Below are positions 52,386-59,849 of a stretch of DNA of 64,000 nucleotides, one piece after another; position 1 is the first letter of the stretch, and each line of letters begins with the position of its first letter. Source of the stretch: Bacteroidota bacterium (GTDB lineage Bacteria; Bacteroidota; Bacteroidia; B-17B0; Aurantibacillaceae). The notes under the pieces are model-generated. The model worked only from the letters and a program-made list of their open reading frames with translations. It was not told where the DNA came from and ran no database searches. Both the position numbers and the translations under genes were made by a program. The stretch spans positions 62,001 to 126,000 of the forward strand of contig JACCXH010000044.1 of assembly GCA_013697245.1 (NCBI GenBank), in the 5' to 3' direction.

Positions 52386-54086
52386 TTGAAAAGATCATAT
52401 AAAATAATCGTAGCCTTTATTTTTATAATCGCTACTTGCCAGGCGCAATGGACCTTAAAATTAAGTAGCAATGTTTATTTGCGAAAATGGAAATTAGATA
52501 CCAAGGCCAATAAAGAAGAAAAGGAAATTGACGGTGCAACCGTTACACTTTTTCAAGCCGGAAAACAGATCTCACAAACCACAACCAGTAATGGCGGAGA
52601 ATTTACAGTTCTTGTCCCAAAGGATGGCGAATTTTATTTGACAGTTTCTTACCCCGGTTGCAATACGAAACGTATGGCCATCAATACTCAAAATGTTCCT
52701 GAAAATATGTCGAAAGACAATTATAAACCATCTTTTGAAATTACAGGGGGCTTTATAATGGTAAGACCGTATCCTGGAATTAATTACTCGGAATTAAGTC
52801 AGGACCTTATACGCGTTGAATACCTTCCAAACAAAAAAGCGTTTGATGATACCGAGGCCGGAACAGAAAAAGGTTTAGGAATTGTTTCAAAGATCTATGC
52901 TGCAGAAGATGACTTATTTAATCGTTTTTGCTCTACCAATAAAGCCGGCGATGTTGCTTTAGCCAAACCCGATTGTCCACTTGCCAAATCACTTTACGAA
53001 AAAGCAATTAGCATGATTGCCGGCGAACAATACCCGGTTGATCAATTGGCGAAAGTAGGTTTATGTTTAAAAGATAAAGAATTAGCGGAAGCGGCTGCAA
53101 AGGCTAAAGCTGAAGAAGAAGCAAAAAAAGCAGCGGCTGATGCCGCCGCAAAAACTGCTACGCAGGCCAATAAAGAAAAAGAAAATAAAGACGCTGCCGA
53201 TAAAAAAGCAATTGCAGATGCTATTGCAAAAGCCAATGCCGATAAAGCAGCTTTAGTAAAAGAAGAAGAAGCTAAACTTGCTAAAGCCTCCAAAGAAAAA
53301 GCTGCAAAAGAAGATGCGGAAAAGGAAAAACTAGCAAAAGAAAAAGCGGAAAAGGAAAAGAAAGATAAAGCAACAGAAGAAAGATTGGCAAAACAAAAAT
53401 TTTATGAAGAACAACGAGCTAAAGAAAAAAACGGGGCACTTATTGTAAAACAAAAATCGCCGCAGGAAATTGAAGCAGAAGCAAAATTAGCAAAACAAAA
53501 AGAAGGTCAGTACAAATCGCAGGCCGAAGATAAAGAAGCCATGGCAGCCGATGCTGAAAAAGCAAAAGCCAAATATGAGGAAAATCAAAAAGCTGCAAAA
53601 GAGAGAGAACAAAAACAAAAAGAAGGTTTGGCTAAATCCAAAGCAGAAGATGAAGCCGCCATGAAAGATGACGAAGCTAAAAAGGCCGCGAAACAAAAAG
53701 AGAGAGAGCAAAAACAAAAAGAAGGCATCGCGAAATCGAAAGCAGAAGATGATGCTGCGATAAAGGCCGATTTTGAGAAAAAAGAAAAAGCAAGGGCTCA
53801 AAGAGAAGCCGACGAAAAAGAAAAGAAAAGACTTGCCTATGAAACCAAAACAAAAGACGGCCAGGGCGAAATGGACAAAGGAAATTCTGATCATAGCTTA
53901 CCGCAAGTATTAGGCAATACGAGTGAAAAATATAAAGCAAAAATTAAAGTAGCCGACGACTATTTTAAAATGAAGCGTTATGACGAAGCAAAAATAGCTT
54001 ACCAAGGTGCCATGCAATACAAAGCTAACGATCCATATGCAACAAGTAAATTAGCAGATATTGAAAAATTAACTGCTCCCAAGTAA
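52386..54086 (+). CDS. Exported Lys/Glu/Ala-rich helical protein with beta-sandwich front
   Basis: No ATG precedes the signal peptide. A TTG at 52386 gives 566 residues beginning KRSYKIIVAFIFIIATCQAQ, while the longer frame (also TTG) adds residues that lie within the promoter. Residues about 45-110 look like a carboxypeptidase-regulatory or Cna-B-like domain (IDGATVTLFQAGKQI, EFYLTVSYPGCNTKRMAI). Residues about 235-505 form one long charged helix, TolA-like, including three KQKEGxxKSxAED repeats. The end (YKAKIKVADDYFKMKRYDEAK) is TPR-like. It may span the periplasm or hold a surface complex; the function is unknown. Confidence 0.78.
   Translation: MKRSYKIIVAFIFIIATCQAQWTLKLSSNVYLRKWKLDTKANKEEKEIDGATVTLFQAGKQISQTTTSNGGEFTVLVPKDGEFYLTVSYPGCNTKRMAINTQNVPENMSKDNYKPSFEITGGFIMVRPYPGINYSELSQDLIRVEYLPNKKAFDDTEAGTEKGLGIVSKIYAAEDDLFNRFCSTNKAGDVALAKPDCPLAKSLYEKAISMIAGEQYPVDQLAKVGLCLKDKELAEAAAKAKAEEEAKKAAADAAAKTATQANKEKENKDAADKKAIADAIAKANADKAALVKEEEAKLAKASKEKAAKEDAEKEKLAKEKAEKEKKDKATEERLAKQKFYEEQRAKEKNGALIVKQKSPQEIEAEAKLAKQKEGQYKSQAEDKEAMAADAEKAKAKYEENQKAAKEREQKQKEGLAKSKAEDEAAMKDDEAKKAAKQKEREQKQKEGIAKSKAEDDAAIKADFEKKEKARAQREADEKEKKRLAYETKTKDGQGEMDKGNSDHSLPQVLGNTSEKYKAKIKVADDYFKMKRYDEAKIAYQGAMQYKANDPYATSKLADIEKLTAPK
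53490..53800 (+). repeat. Coding repeat of KQKEGxxKSxAED units
   Basis: Three units start near 53495, 53612 and 53711, each coding KQKEG, then K-S-x-A-E-D and a Lys/Glu-rich spacer. The last two are about 100 bp apart and the most alike. They extend the helical rod of the protein. Confidence 0.7.
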
Positions 54087-54136
54087 ATTGTGTCCTGTGT
54101 CCTGCCGTCTTGCTTCTTTCCACTAAAAATCTAAAA

Positions 54137-54787
54137 ATGGAATCATCAACTACTTTACCCTTATTAAATGCTGTCGAACTCAGAGTACTGGGTTCTTTGA
54201 TGGAAAAAAGCAAAACCACTCCCGACTATTATCCAATGAGCGTAAATGCTTTAACTGCTGCATGTAATCAAAAAACATCGCGTAAACCTGTGGTTGATTA
54301 TGATGAAGAAACTGTTACAGTTGCATTAAATAATTTAAAAAGCCAAAGTATTGTTAGTACTGCTGTTGGCGGAAGTATTCGCGCGGTAAAATACAAACAT
54401 AATTTTACAACCGTTTATCCTTTAAGTGATGGAGAATTGGCCGTTCTATGTTTGTTGTTCCTCCGCGGACCACAAACTCCCGGCGAATTAAATACCAACT
54501 CTGCGCGCTTGCATGAGTTCAGATCATTAGAAGGGGTGCACGATTCCCTCACTAAATTAATGAACAGGGAATCTCCTTTTGTAAAAGAATTGCCTAAACG
54601 CGCGGGTCAAAAAGAAACACGTTTTACACATTTGTTAGGTGATGTTGTAAATTATGAAGAGGATGAATTGCACGAAGAACCAACACGAAAAAACACGAAC
54701 GATCTTGAGGCACGTCTTGCTAAAGTTGAACAGGAACTGGCAGAAATAAAGGAAATTTTAGCAAAGATCACAAAAGATCTCTTTTAA
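54137..54787 (+). CDS. YceH family protein (DUF480)
   Basis: The ATG at 54137 gives 216 residues. DUF480 motifs are clear: ELRVLGSLMEKSKTTPDYYPMSVNALTAACNQKTSR, YDEETVTVALNNLKSQSI, and LCLLFLRGPQTPGELNTNSARLHEF, with a C-terminal coiled coil (DLEARLAKVEQELAEIKEIL). The family folds as two winged helices, but its function is not established. It follows the Lys/Glu-rich gene by 50 bases and is convergent with the His-rich lipoprotein gene. Confidence 0.94.
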   Translation: MESSTTLPLLNAVELRVLGSLMEKSKTTPDYYPMSVNALTAACNQKTSRKPVVDYDEETVTVALNNLKSQSIVSTAVGGSIRAVKYKHNFTTVYPLSDGELAVLCLLFLRGPQTPGELNTNSARLHEFRSLEGVHDSLTKLMNRESPFVKELPKRAGQKETRFTHLLGDVVNYEEDELHEEPTRKNTNDLEARLAKVEQELAEIKEILAKITKDLF

Positions 54788-54797
54788 TTTTTCATTC

Positions 54798-54828
54798 AAA
54801 AAAAATCCCCGCTAAACTAACGGGGATA
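54798..54828 (-). terminator. Intrinsic terminator of the His-rich lipoprotein gene
   Basis: A 7-bp GC-rich stem (ATCCCCG, 54805-54811, with CGGGGAT, 54821-54827) closes a nine-base loop and is followed on the minus strand by a run of T. The plus strand is less T-rich after the stem, so the main direction is minus. Confidence 0.85.
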
Positions 54829-54850
54829 TTAATTATAAAAAATTATCGGA

Positions 54851-55339
54851 TTATTTATCGTTTGCGCTTGCCTTATTTGCAACTTTGTTAGCGATTGTAA
54901 AATTAATGGTAATAATATGTTTTTGCATTTCATGCTCATGATGTTCGCCATTTCCATGATGCCCCCTTCTGTTATGCCGGCGCTCGCCATGGTCACTATC
55001 ATGATCTTGATGTTCGCAATTTCCATGGCCTTCTTTTTCGTTTGAAATAATTACCATGTCGCTTCCTGTAAAGTTAGCGGTTGGTGTATATTTATAAACA
55101 AAACTTCCGTCCGCACTCTTTTCAATAACACTAATATTGTCATGCTCGCCTTGTTTAGCTATTGTATAAGGTATATGACCTTCATTCATAGGTAAAATAT
55201 AAGAGTAGGTTTCGTTTAACTTAACCGTTGCATGAATGGTTTCTGTCACCGGCAGTTCTTCTTGTTCAGTTTTTTTGCACGATGGCAAAGTAATTAGTAC
55301 GATACTTGCAATAGCAAATAATAGGCTTGTCTTTTTCAT
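54851..55339 (-). CDS. Histidine-rich lipoprotein
   Basis: This 162-residue protein begins with a lipoprotein signal (MKKTSLLFAIASIVLITLPSC, Cys21 in the lipobox position), so it is probably anchored in the outer membrane. Residues about 35-105 look like a small Ig- or cadherin-like fold (SFVYKYTPTANFTGSDMVII). Residues about 104-142 are very rich in His with Asp, Glu, Gly and Arg (GHGNCEHQDHDSDHGE, RRGHHGNGEHHEHEMQKH), followed by a short beta strand and a Lys/Asn tail. The His cluster suggests binding of zinc, nickel, copper or cobalt. No transporter is adjacent. No family is recognised. Confidence 0.8.
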   Translation of the reverse strand: MKKTSLLFAIASIVLITLPSCKKTEQEELPVTETIHATVKLNETYSYILPMNEGHIPYTIAKQGEHDNISVIEKSADGSFVYKYTPTANFTGSDMVIISNEKEGHGNCEHQDHDSDHGERRHNRRGHHGNGEHHEHEMQKHIITINFTIANKVANKASANDK

Positions 55340-55474
55340 CTTTTAGTTGTTTAAAGTTAATATTAAAACGCCTGGTATTACTAATAAGACGGCATTTTTA
55401 ACTAAAACTTGTGCTTAAAAACTAAATTTATGTTAAATTTTTACTTAAAAAGACGTGCCAAGCTTTTCTGTTTT

Positions 55475-55501
55475 TTGAAATGAATTATTAATTTACTTTT
55501 G
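55475..55501 (+). promoter_or_regulatory. Putative promoter directly before the DUF2461 gene
   Basis: TTG (55475-55477) is followed after 16 bases by TACTTTTG (55494-55501), a full -7 match. The ATG is at 55509, so a transcript started from this box would have almost no leader. Confidence 0.45.
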
Positions 55502-55508
55502 GGTAATT

Positions 55509-56195
55509 ATGAAGGCAAGCCTTAAACCATCTAACCTTGAGTTTTTAAAGCTCATTAAGAAAAATAATAACCGCGATTGGTTCAATGCTCATAAAGAGCG
55601 CTATTTGACCGAACTACAAAATATAGAATTGTTTGCGGATGCTTTGTTAATTGAAATAAATAAACACGATGTGATAGAAACTGTGAGCGGAAAAAAAAGC
55701 CTTCACCGTATCTACCGCGATGTACGTTTCTCGAAAGATAAAACACCTTACAATTCACATTGGGGTGGCAGCTTTAAACGTGCAACAAAAGCAAGAAGGG
55801 GTTCTTATTATTTTCATTTTGAATCAGGTAACTCTTTTGTTGCAGGTGGTTTTTGGGGACCAGAGCCCGGAGACCTGAAACGCATTCGTGATGAATTTGC
55901 TTACGATGCTAAAAGTTTTAGGGCCATTTTAAAGAATAAGAATTTTGTAAATACGTTTGGTACTTTAAAGGGTGAGCAAATAAAAACCACGCCCAAGGGC
56001 TTTGATGCAGATAGCGAGGCGATAGACCTATTACGTTACAAACAATTTTTACTGATCAAAAAATTTACAGATAAAGAAGTTTTAAGTCCCGATTTTTTAA
56101 AAAAAGTAAATAGCGCCTTTATTCACATGCGTCCATTTTTGAATTACATGAGTGAAGTGTTAACAACAGATGTAAACGGGATCTCAACGATCTGA
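55509..56195 (+). CDS. DUF2461 family protein
   Basis: This 228-residue cytosolic protein matches DUF2461 (TIGR02453): LEFLKLIKKNNNRDWFNAHKERY, SLHRIYRDVRFSKDKTPYNSHWGG, and YYFHFESGNSFVAGGFWGPEPGDLKRIRDE. The length is normal and the function of the family is unknown. The gene runs toward the NlpC/P60 gene with a 42-base gap, but that gene has its own promoter-like box. Confidence 0.94.
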   Translation: MKASLKPSNLEFLKLIKKNNNRDWFNAHKERYLTELQNIELFADALLIEINKHDVIETVSGKKSLHRIYRDVRFSKDKTPYNSHWGGSFKRATKARRGSYYFHFESGNSFVAGGFWGPEPGDLKRIRDEFAYDAKSFRAILKNKNFVNTFGTLKGEQIKTTPKGFDADSEAIDLLRYKQFLLIKKFTDKEVLSPDFLKKVNSAFIHMRPFLNYMSEVLTTDVNGISTI

Positions 56196-56225
56196 CAGAT
56201 CGATCTATTGCTTAACTTTGTTTTG

Positions 56226-56233
56226 TACCTTTG
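56226..56233 (+). promoter_or_regulatory. Putative -7 element directly before the NlpC/P60 gene
   Basis: TACCTTTG, preceded by TTTTG, matches TAnnTTTG perfectly. The ATG follows after four bases, so a transcript from here would be leaderless. A TTG at 56208 is 15 bases upstream, slightly short of the usual spacing. Confidence 0.45.
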
Positions 56234-56237
56234 TTGA

Positions 56238-56744
56238 ATGCGTGCATTTAAACACATCTTTTTTATTGTTTTTATTTTTTTCTTTTTTGGATTTACCATC
56301 GATCAATTTGATCTATGTCTTCAGAAAAATAAAATAGCCGCAGATAGTTTAGTGGCCTTCGCTAAAAAACAGATGGGCACAAAATATCGTTACGCTAATT
56401 GTAGCCCAACAGCCGGTTTTGATTGTTCGGGTTTTGTTTATTATACCTTTGAGCATTTTAAAATAAAGGTACCGCGATCATCTATCGATTATACTAATTT
56501 TGGTAAAAGGGTTGATCCGGATTCCTGTAAGATCGGTGATGTTATCATATTTACAGGAACTCATCCAAAGAACAGAAAACCCGGGCATGTGGGCATTATT
56601 TTATCCAATCCGGGAGAGGATATTACATTTATACATAGCTCGTCCAGCAAAAAGAAGTCCGGTGTAAAGATATCTTCGTTTAAGCACGAACCTTACTATA
56701 AATTACGCTTTATTAAAATTGTGAGAGTAGCAGAAATTATTTAA
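56238..56744 (+). CDS. NlpC/P60 family cell-wall peptidase
   Basis: This 168-residue protein has an N-terminal hydrophobic signal (FKHIFFIVFIFFFFGFTI) and an NlpC/P60 domain. The catalytic Cys is in GFDCSGFVYYTF and the His in KPGHVGIIL, with a third polar residue, probably His, in TFIHSSSS. Such enzymes cut peptide stems of peptidoglycan in the periplasm. The protein is just the domain plus signal, without SH3 or LysM parts. It is followed by endonuclease III after 21 bases. Confidence 0.94.
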   Translation: MRAFKHIFFIVFIFFFFGFTIDQFDLCLQKNKIAADSLVAFAKKQMGTKYRYANCSPTAGFDCSGFVYYTFEHFKIKVPRSSIDYTNFGKRVDPDSCKIGDVIIFTGTHPKNRKPGHVGIILSNPGEDITFIHSSSSKKKSGVKISSFKHEPYYKLRFIKIVRVAEII

Positions 56745-56765
56745 TTTTAAACATAAAACATTTTT

Positions 56766-57395
56766 ATGGCAAACACAGATTGGTCAAAAGCATTAAAACC
56801 TTTATTGGATAAATACAAAGGTAAAGCACACCCTTTAGAATACAAAAATATATATCAATTAGTAGTAATGGTTATTCTATCAGCGCAGGATTCAGATAAG
56901 AACATTAACAACCTTGCCCCTGCCCTGTTCAAAGCGTTTCCAAATATGAAAGCGCTGGCAACTGCAACCGAAAAAGAATTGTTTGAATTTATAAGTAAAG
57001 TTAGAAATTTTGGAAATAAAACCAAGTGGCTAATGACATTAGCAAAAACGCTTAAAGAAGATAAGAATATTCCTTTAACGATGGAGGCTTTGATCGAACT
57101 ACCTGGTATTGGACGAAAATCTGCCAATGTTATTATGCGCGGTGCCGGTATAAAAGCCGAAGGCGTTATTGTTGATTTGCATGTTGTGCGCGTTGCGCCG
57201 CGAATTGGAATTGCCACAGGAACTGATCCAAAAAAAATTGAAAAACAAATTATGGAAGTTATTCCTGAAAAAGACTGGGGCGAAATTGGCATGGCAATTT
57301 CTTTTTTAGGAAGAGAGACCTGCAGACCAACACATCCACATCACCAGGATTGCCCGATAAGCAAACACTGCGCTTACTTTAAAGCCAATCATTAA
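56766..57395 (+). CDS. nth: Endonuclease III with a Cys-to-His change at one iron-sulfur ligand
   Basis: Endonuclease III removes oxidised pyrimidines and nicks the abasic site. The helix-hairpin-helix LPGIGRKSANVI contains the catalytic Lys118 and the VDLHVVRV segment holds Asp137; the 209 residues are a normal length. The C-terminal [4Fe-4S] motif is usually C-x6-C-x2-C-x5-C. Here Cys186, Cys196 and Cys202 fit the first, third and fourth positions, while the second is His193 (in PHHQDC). The cluster may be ligated by His or lost. The gene ends before a repeat-like gap and a two-way terminator. Confidence 0.93.
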   Translation: MANTDWSKALKPLLDKYKGKAHPLEYKNIYQLVVMVILSAQDSDKNINNLAPALFKAFPNMKALATATEKELFEFISKVRNFGNKTKWLMTLAKTLKEDKNIPLTMEALIELPGIGRKSANVIMRGAGIKAEGVIVDLHVVRVAPRIGIATGTDPKKIEKQIMEVIPEKDWGEIGMAISFLGRETCRPTHPHHQDCPISKHCAYFKANH

Positions 57396-57408
57396 TTTTA
57401 AATATCTT

Positions 57409-57503
57409 ACGAGATTGAACACAGATGACGCTGATTGAACGGATCTTCACCGATTAAATATCTGATCATCTGTTTTATCCGTCAGATCAGTCTTCTATCT
57501 CGT
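57409..57503. repeat. Imperfect long inverted repeat after endonuclease III
   Basis: ACGAGAT (57409-57415) is inverted as ATCTCGT (57497-57503). The inner parts also correspond: a GAACACAGATGACGCTGAT arm against the inverse of ATCCGTCAGATCAGTCTTCT, with about 60-70% pairing. The CACAGATGACGCTGATTGAACGGAT phrase is of the kind found as dispersed repeats in many environmental genomes. No open frame is inside. Confidence 0.6.
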
Positions 57504-57515
57504 TTTATAAAACAC

Positions 57516-57547
57516 AAAAGGCCGGCATACACAACCGGCCTTTTTTT
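57516..57547. terminator. Two-way terminator between nth and hsp20
   Basis: A 10-bp stem (AAAAGGCCGG, 57516-57525, with CCGGCCTTTT, 57535-57544) closes a nine-base loop and has T runs on both strands. It lies 18 bases past the stop of the minus-strand hsp20 gene. Confidence 0.9.
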
Positions 57548-57565
57548 CGAATAGCGTGTTTAAAA

Positions 57566-58012
57566 TTATTCGATAGTGATCTGTTTTTTTGGCTTTAGCC
57601 TCGAGTCTTCCCGTTTTCCAACTGTTAAGGATAACAAACCATCCTTGTAATTTGCATTTATCTTTTCAACATCGGCAGTTTCCGGTAAAGTAAATGCGCG
57701 TTTAAATGAACCGTAGTGAAATTCTCTACGCGTTAATTTTTCATTCTCTTCGCTTTTTTCTTCTGTACGTTCTCCGCTTACTGTAAGCACACCGTTATCT
57801 ACTTCAACTTTAAAATCTTTTTTGTCCATGCCCGGCACTGCCAAATCTATCTTAAAATCTTCAGCACGTTCTTTAATATTTACCGAAGGCATCCAGTGCA
57901 TTGGTTCGTCTTTCCATAAACGATCTAAAGTATCATTAAAAAAAGATGGAAAATCAACAGAACGCTCTAAGTTGCTTAAACCGTTAAGGTTTTTAAATTT
58001 TATCAGTGTCAT
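57566..58012 (-). CDS. Small heat-shock protein (Hsp20/alpha-crystallin family)
   Basis: This 148-residue cytosolic chaperone has the alpha-crystallin domain at about 40-148: PSVNIKERAEDFKIDLAVPGMDKKDFKVEV, GVLTVSGERTEEK, FHYGSFKRAFTLPETADVEKI and the YKDGLLSLTVGK strand. It holds unfolding proteins for later refolding. The 230-base upstream gap has an inverted repeat CACG-N8-CGTG (about 58086-58101) that might be an operator, but no known heat-shock element is certain. Confidence 0.96.
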   Translation of the reverse strand: MTLIKFKNLNGLSNLERSVDFPSFFNDTLDRLWKDEPMHWMPSVNIKERAEDFKIDLAVPGMDKKDFKVEVDNGVLTVSGERTEEKSEENEKLTRREFHYGSFKRAFTLPETADVEKINANYKDGLLSLTVGKREDSRLKPKKQITIE

Positions 58013-58218
58013 AATTTTATTTTTTTAGGTTAAACTCTTTGTTTTTTTAGTTTAGGCGCCTGTTAAATTATCATCAAATCACATTCCACGAAACAAAACG
58101 TGACAAAACATGTAGATTTTCACATTTTTTTAGAAATGTTCAATGAAAAAATTTCAGGCTTAGCTTAATATAAAAGTCATTATGGCATTTCTATAAAAAA
58201 ATTAAACAGATCTTTTAT

Positions 58219-58226
58219 TAGATTTG
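58219..58226 (+). promoter_or_regulatory. Putative -7 element of the MFS transporter gene
   Basis: TAGATTTG matches TAnnTTTG perfectly, 19 bases before the ATG at 58246. No -33 TTG is evident. Confidence 0.4.
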
Positions 58227-58245
58227 AAAGTTATTTCTTACAAAT

Positions 58246-59445
58246 ATGATAGGCCGCACAATTTCTTTATATAAAACTTCCTTTACGGGCCTTTCCAGAG
58301 AAACCTGGCTTCTTTCACTTACCATGTTAATTAACCGAAGCGGCACAATGGTTGTTCCGTTTATGACACTTTACCTTACTAGTAAAGAAATGGGCCATAG
58401 CTTAAGCGATGCCGGAATAGTGATGGGCCTGTTTGGTTTAGGTGCCATTATAGGCGCATTTTTTGGTGGCAGGTTTACTGATAAGATAGGTTTTCGTAAG
58501 GTGCAGTTAATTACACTTTTTTTTGGCGGTATTTTATTTATTGTTCTTGGGCAAATACATTCCTTTTCGCTTATTTGTTTGTTCACTTTTTTATTAAGTT
58601 TTGTGAACGAAGGATTTAGGCCGGCTAATTCATCGGCCATTGCATTTTATAGTAAACCCGAGAATAGAACGCGCTCATTCTCACTTAACCGCTTATCTAT
58701 TAACCTTGGTTGGGCTGTTGGTGTTTCTATTGGCGGGCTAATTGCAGCCTATAGTTATGAATTATTATTTTGGGTAGACGGGCTCACTAATATTTGCGGT
58801 GCCATTGTTTTATTTTTCTTTTTAAAACCAGCAAAGATCTCCACTAAAACCGAAGTTAAAAAAGAAGAAGTGCCTATTTCTCAATCTGCCTACAAAGATA
58901 AAAAATATCTATTTTTCATTGTTTTAGTAACGCTATTTGCTTTTTGTTTTTTTCAGTTATTTACAACCGTACCAAAATATTTTCGCGACAATTTATTTTT
59001 AAGCGAACGTTATATCGGTTTTATCATGGCCTTTAATGGACTAATTATAGTTTGTATTGAAATGGTGTTGATCTATATTTTAGAAAAGAAGAACAGGAAC
59101 ATGTTCTTTATTCGTTTTGGTTTAATAATGTGTGCCATGGCTTTTTTCTCATTATTATTGCCGGGTAACGCAAAATTGATAACACTTATCATGATCTTAT
59201 TTATTACCATTGGCGAGATCACATCAATGCCATTTATGAATTCGTTTTGGATCAGTCGCACGAACGAAAAGAACCGCGGACAATACGCAGCTTTATATAC
59301 CATTGCCTGGGGCACCGGGCAAACACTTGGGCCATTTTTTTGCTCGAAGTTAGTAGAGGCAAGCAGCTTTACTGCTCTCTTCATTGTTTTAGGAAGCGTT
59401 TTACTTTTAACAGCCTATGGCTTTTACAAATTAAGCCGCAATTAA
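58246..59445 (+). CDS. Major facilitator superfamily transporter
   Basis: This 399-residue inner-membrane protein has about twelve hydrophobic segments and the loop 2-3 motif A as GGRFTDKIGFRKVQL. The front reads LSLTMLINRSGTMVVPFMTLYL and the halves are joined by a Lys/Glu-rich loop (about 195-220). It resembles the MdtH/YdeR-like group of drug or metabolite exporters, but the substrate cannot be told. It is monocistronic, with a hairpin just after the stop. Confidence 0.93.
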   Translation: MIGRTISLYKTSFTGLSRETWLLSLTMLINRSGTMVVPFMTLYLTSKEMGHSLSDAGIVMGLFGLGAIIGAFFGGRFTDKIGFRKVQLITLFFGGILFIVLGQIHSFSLICLFTFLLSFVNEGFRPANSSAIAFYSKPENRTRSFSLNRLSINLGWAVGVSIGGLIAAYSYELLFWVDGLTNICGAIVLFFFLKPAKISTKTEVKKEEVPISQSAYKDKKYLFFIVLVTLFAFCFFQLFTTVPKYFRDNLFLSERYIGFIMAFNGLIIVCIEMVLIYILEKKNRNMFFIRFGLIMCAMAFFSLLLPGNAKLITLIMILFITIGEITSMPFMNSFWISRTNEKNRGQYAALYTIAWGTGQTLGPFFCSKLVEASSFTALFIVLGSVLLLTAYGFYKLSRN

Positions 59446-59450
59446 AATCA

Positions 59451-59482
59451 AAAGCCACTACTTTTATAAGTAGTGGCCTTTA
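59451..59482 (+). terminator. Intrinsic terminator of the MFS transporter gene
   Basis: GCCACTAC pairs with GTAGTGGC across a short AT-rich loop and is followed by CTTTAATT. It lies within ten bases of the stop. The T run is short, so efficiency is uncertain. Confidence 0.75.
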
Positions 59483-59849
59483 ATTAAGGATATCATTTTT
59501 AAAAGATATCCTATTTCGTTCACCGTATCCCACCTGTGCTTTTGCGCTGATGTCGGCTAATGGTAGTATATTTTATACCTTTAAACGTTGTTCAGGAACT
59601 TCTCCCTCTCCCTGGTATTTTTCAACTCCGGGTAGTTTTAGGTTAATTACATTATTTACAATGCAAACCCTGTGCCAAAAAACAAACACTACTGTAAAAC
59701 AGTAAGTTAATGCTTTACATATTTGTTTTTTTGTGAAATAAATTACTTTTTTTGGGATTTCTGTGTCAAAAATAATTCCGCATTTTAGATCTACTATCTT
59801 TTATGGAAAAAAGAATTAAGAGGCATCTTAATTTAAACGCTCATTCACC
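59483..59849. other. Gene-free gap with a second hairpin
   Basis: After the MFS terminator there is a perfect 8-bp hairpin (AGGATATC, 59487-59494, with GATATCCT, 59505-59512). About 330 bases with no convincing open frame follow. No tRNA, riboswitch or known small RNA pattern is recognised. The last 60 bases should contain the promoter of the next gene; TATCTTTT near 59797 is one base from the -7 consensus. Confidence 0.5.

Noticed and set aside
53042-53940. Phe/Ala-rich minus-strand open frames in the Lys/Glu-rich gene
   Set aside because: They mirror AAG/GAA-rich coding repeats; composition explains their length.
59487-59512. Second hairpin after the MFS gene considered as a terminator
   Set aside because: It lacks a T run on both strands, so it is recorded only as part of the gap.
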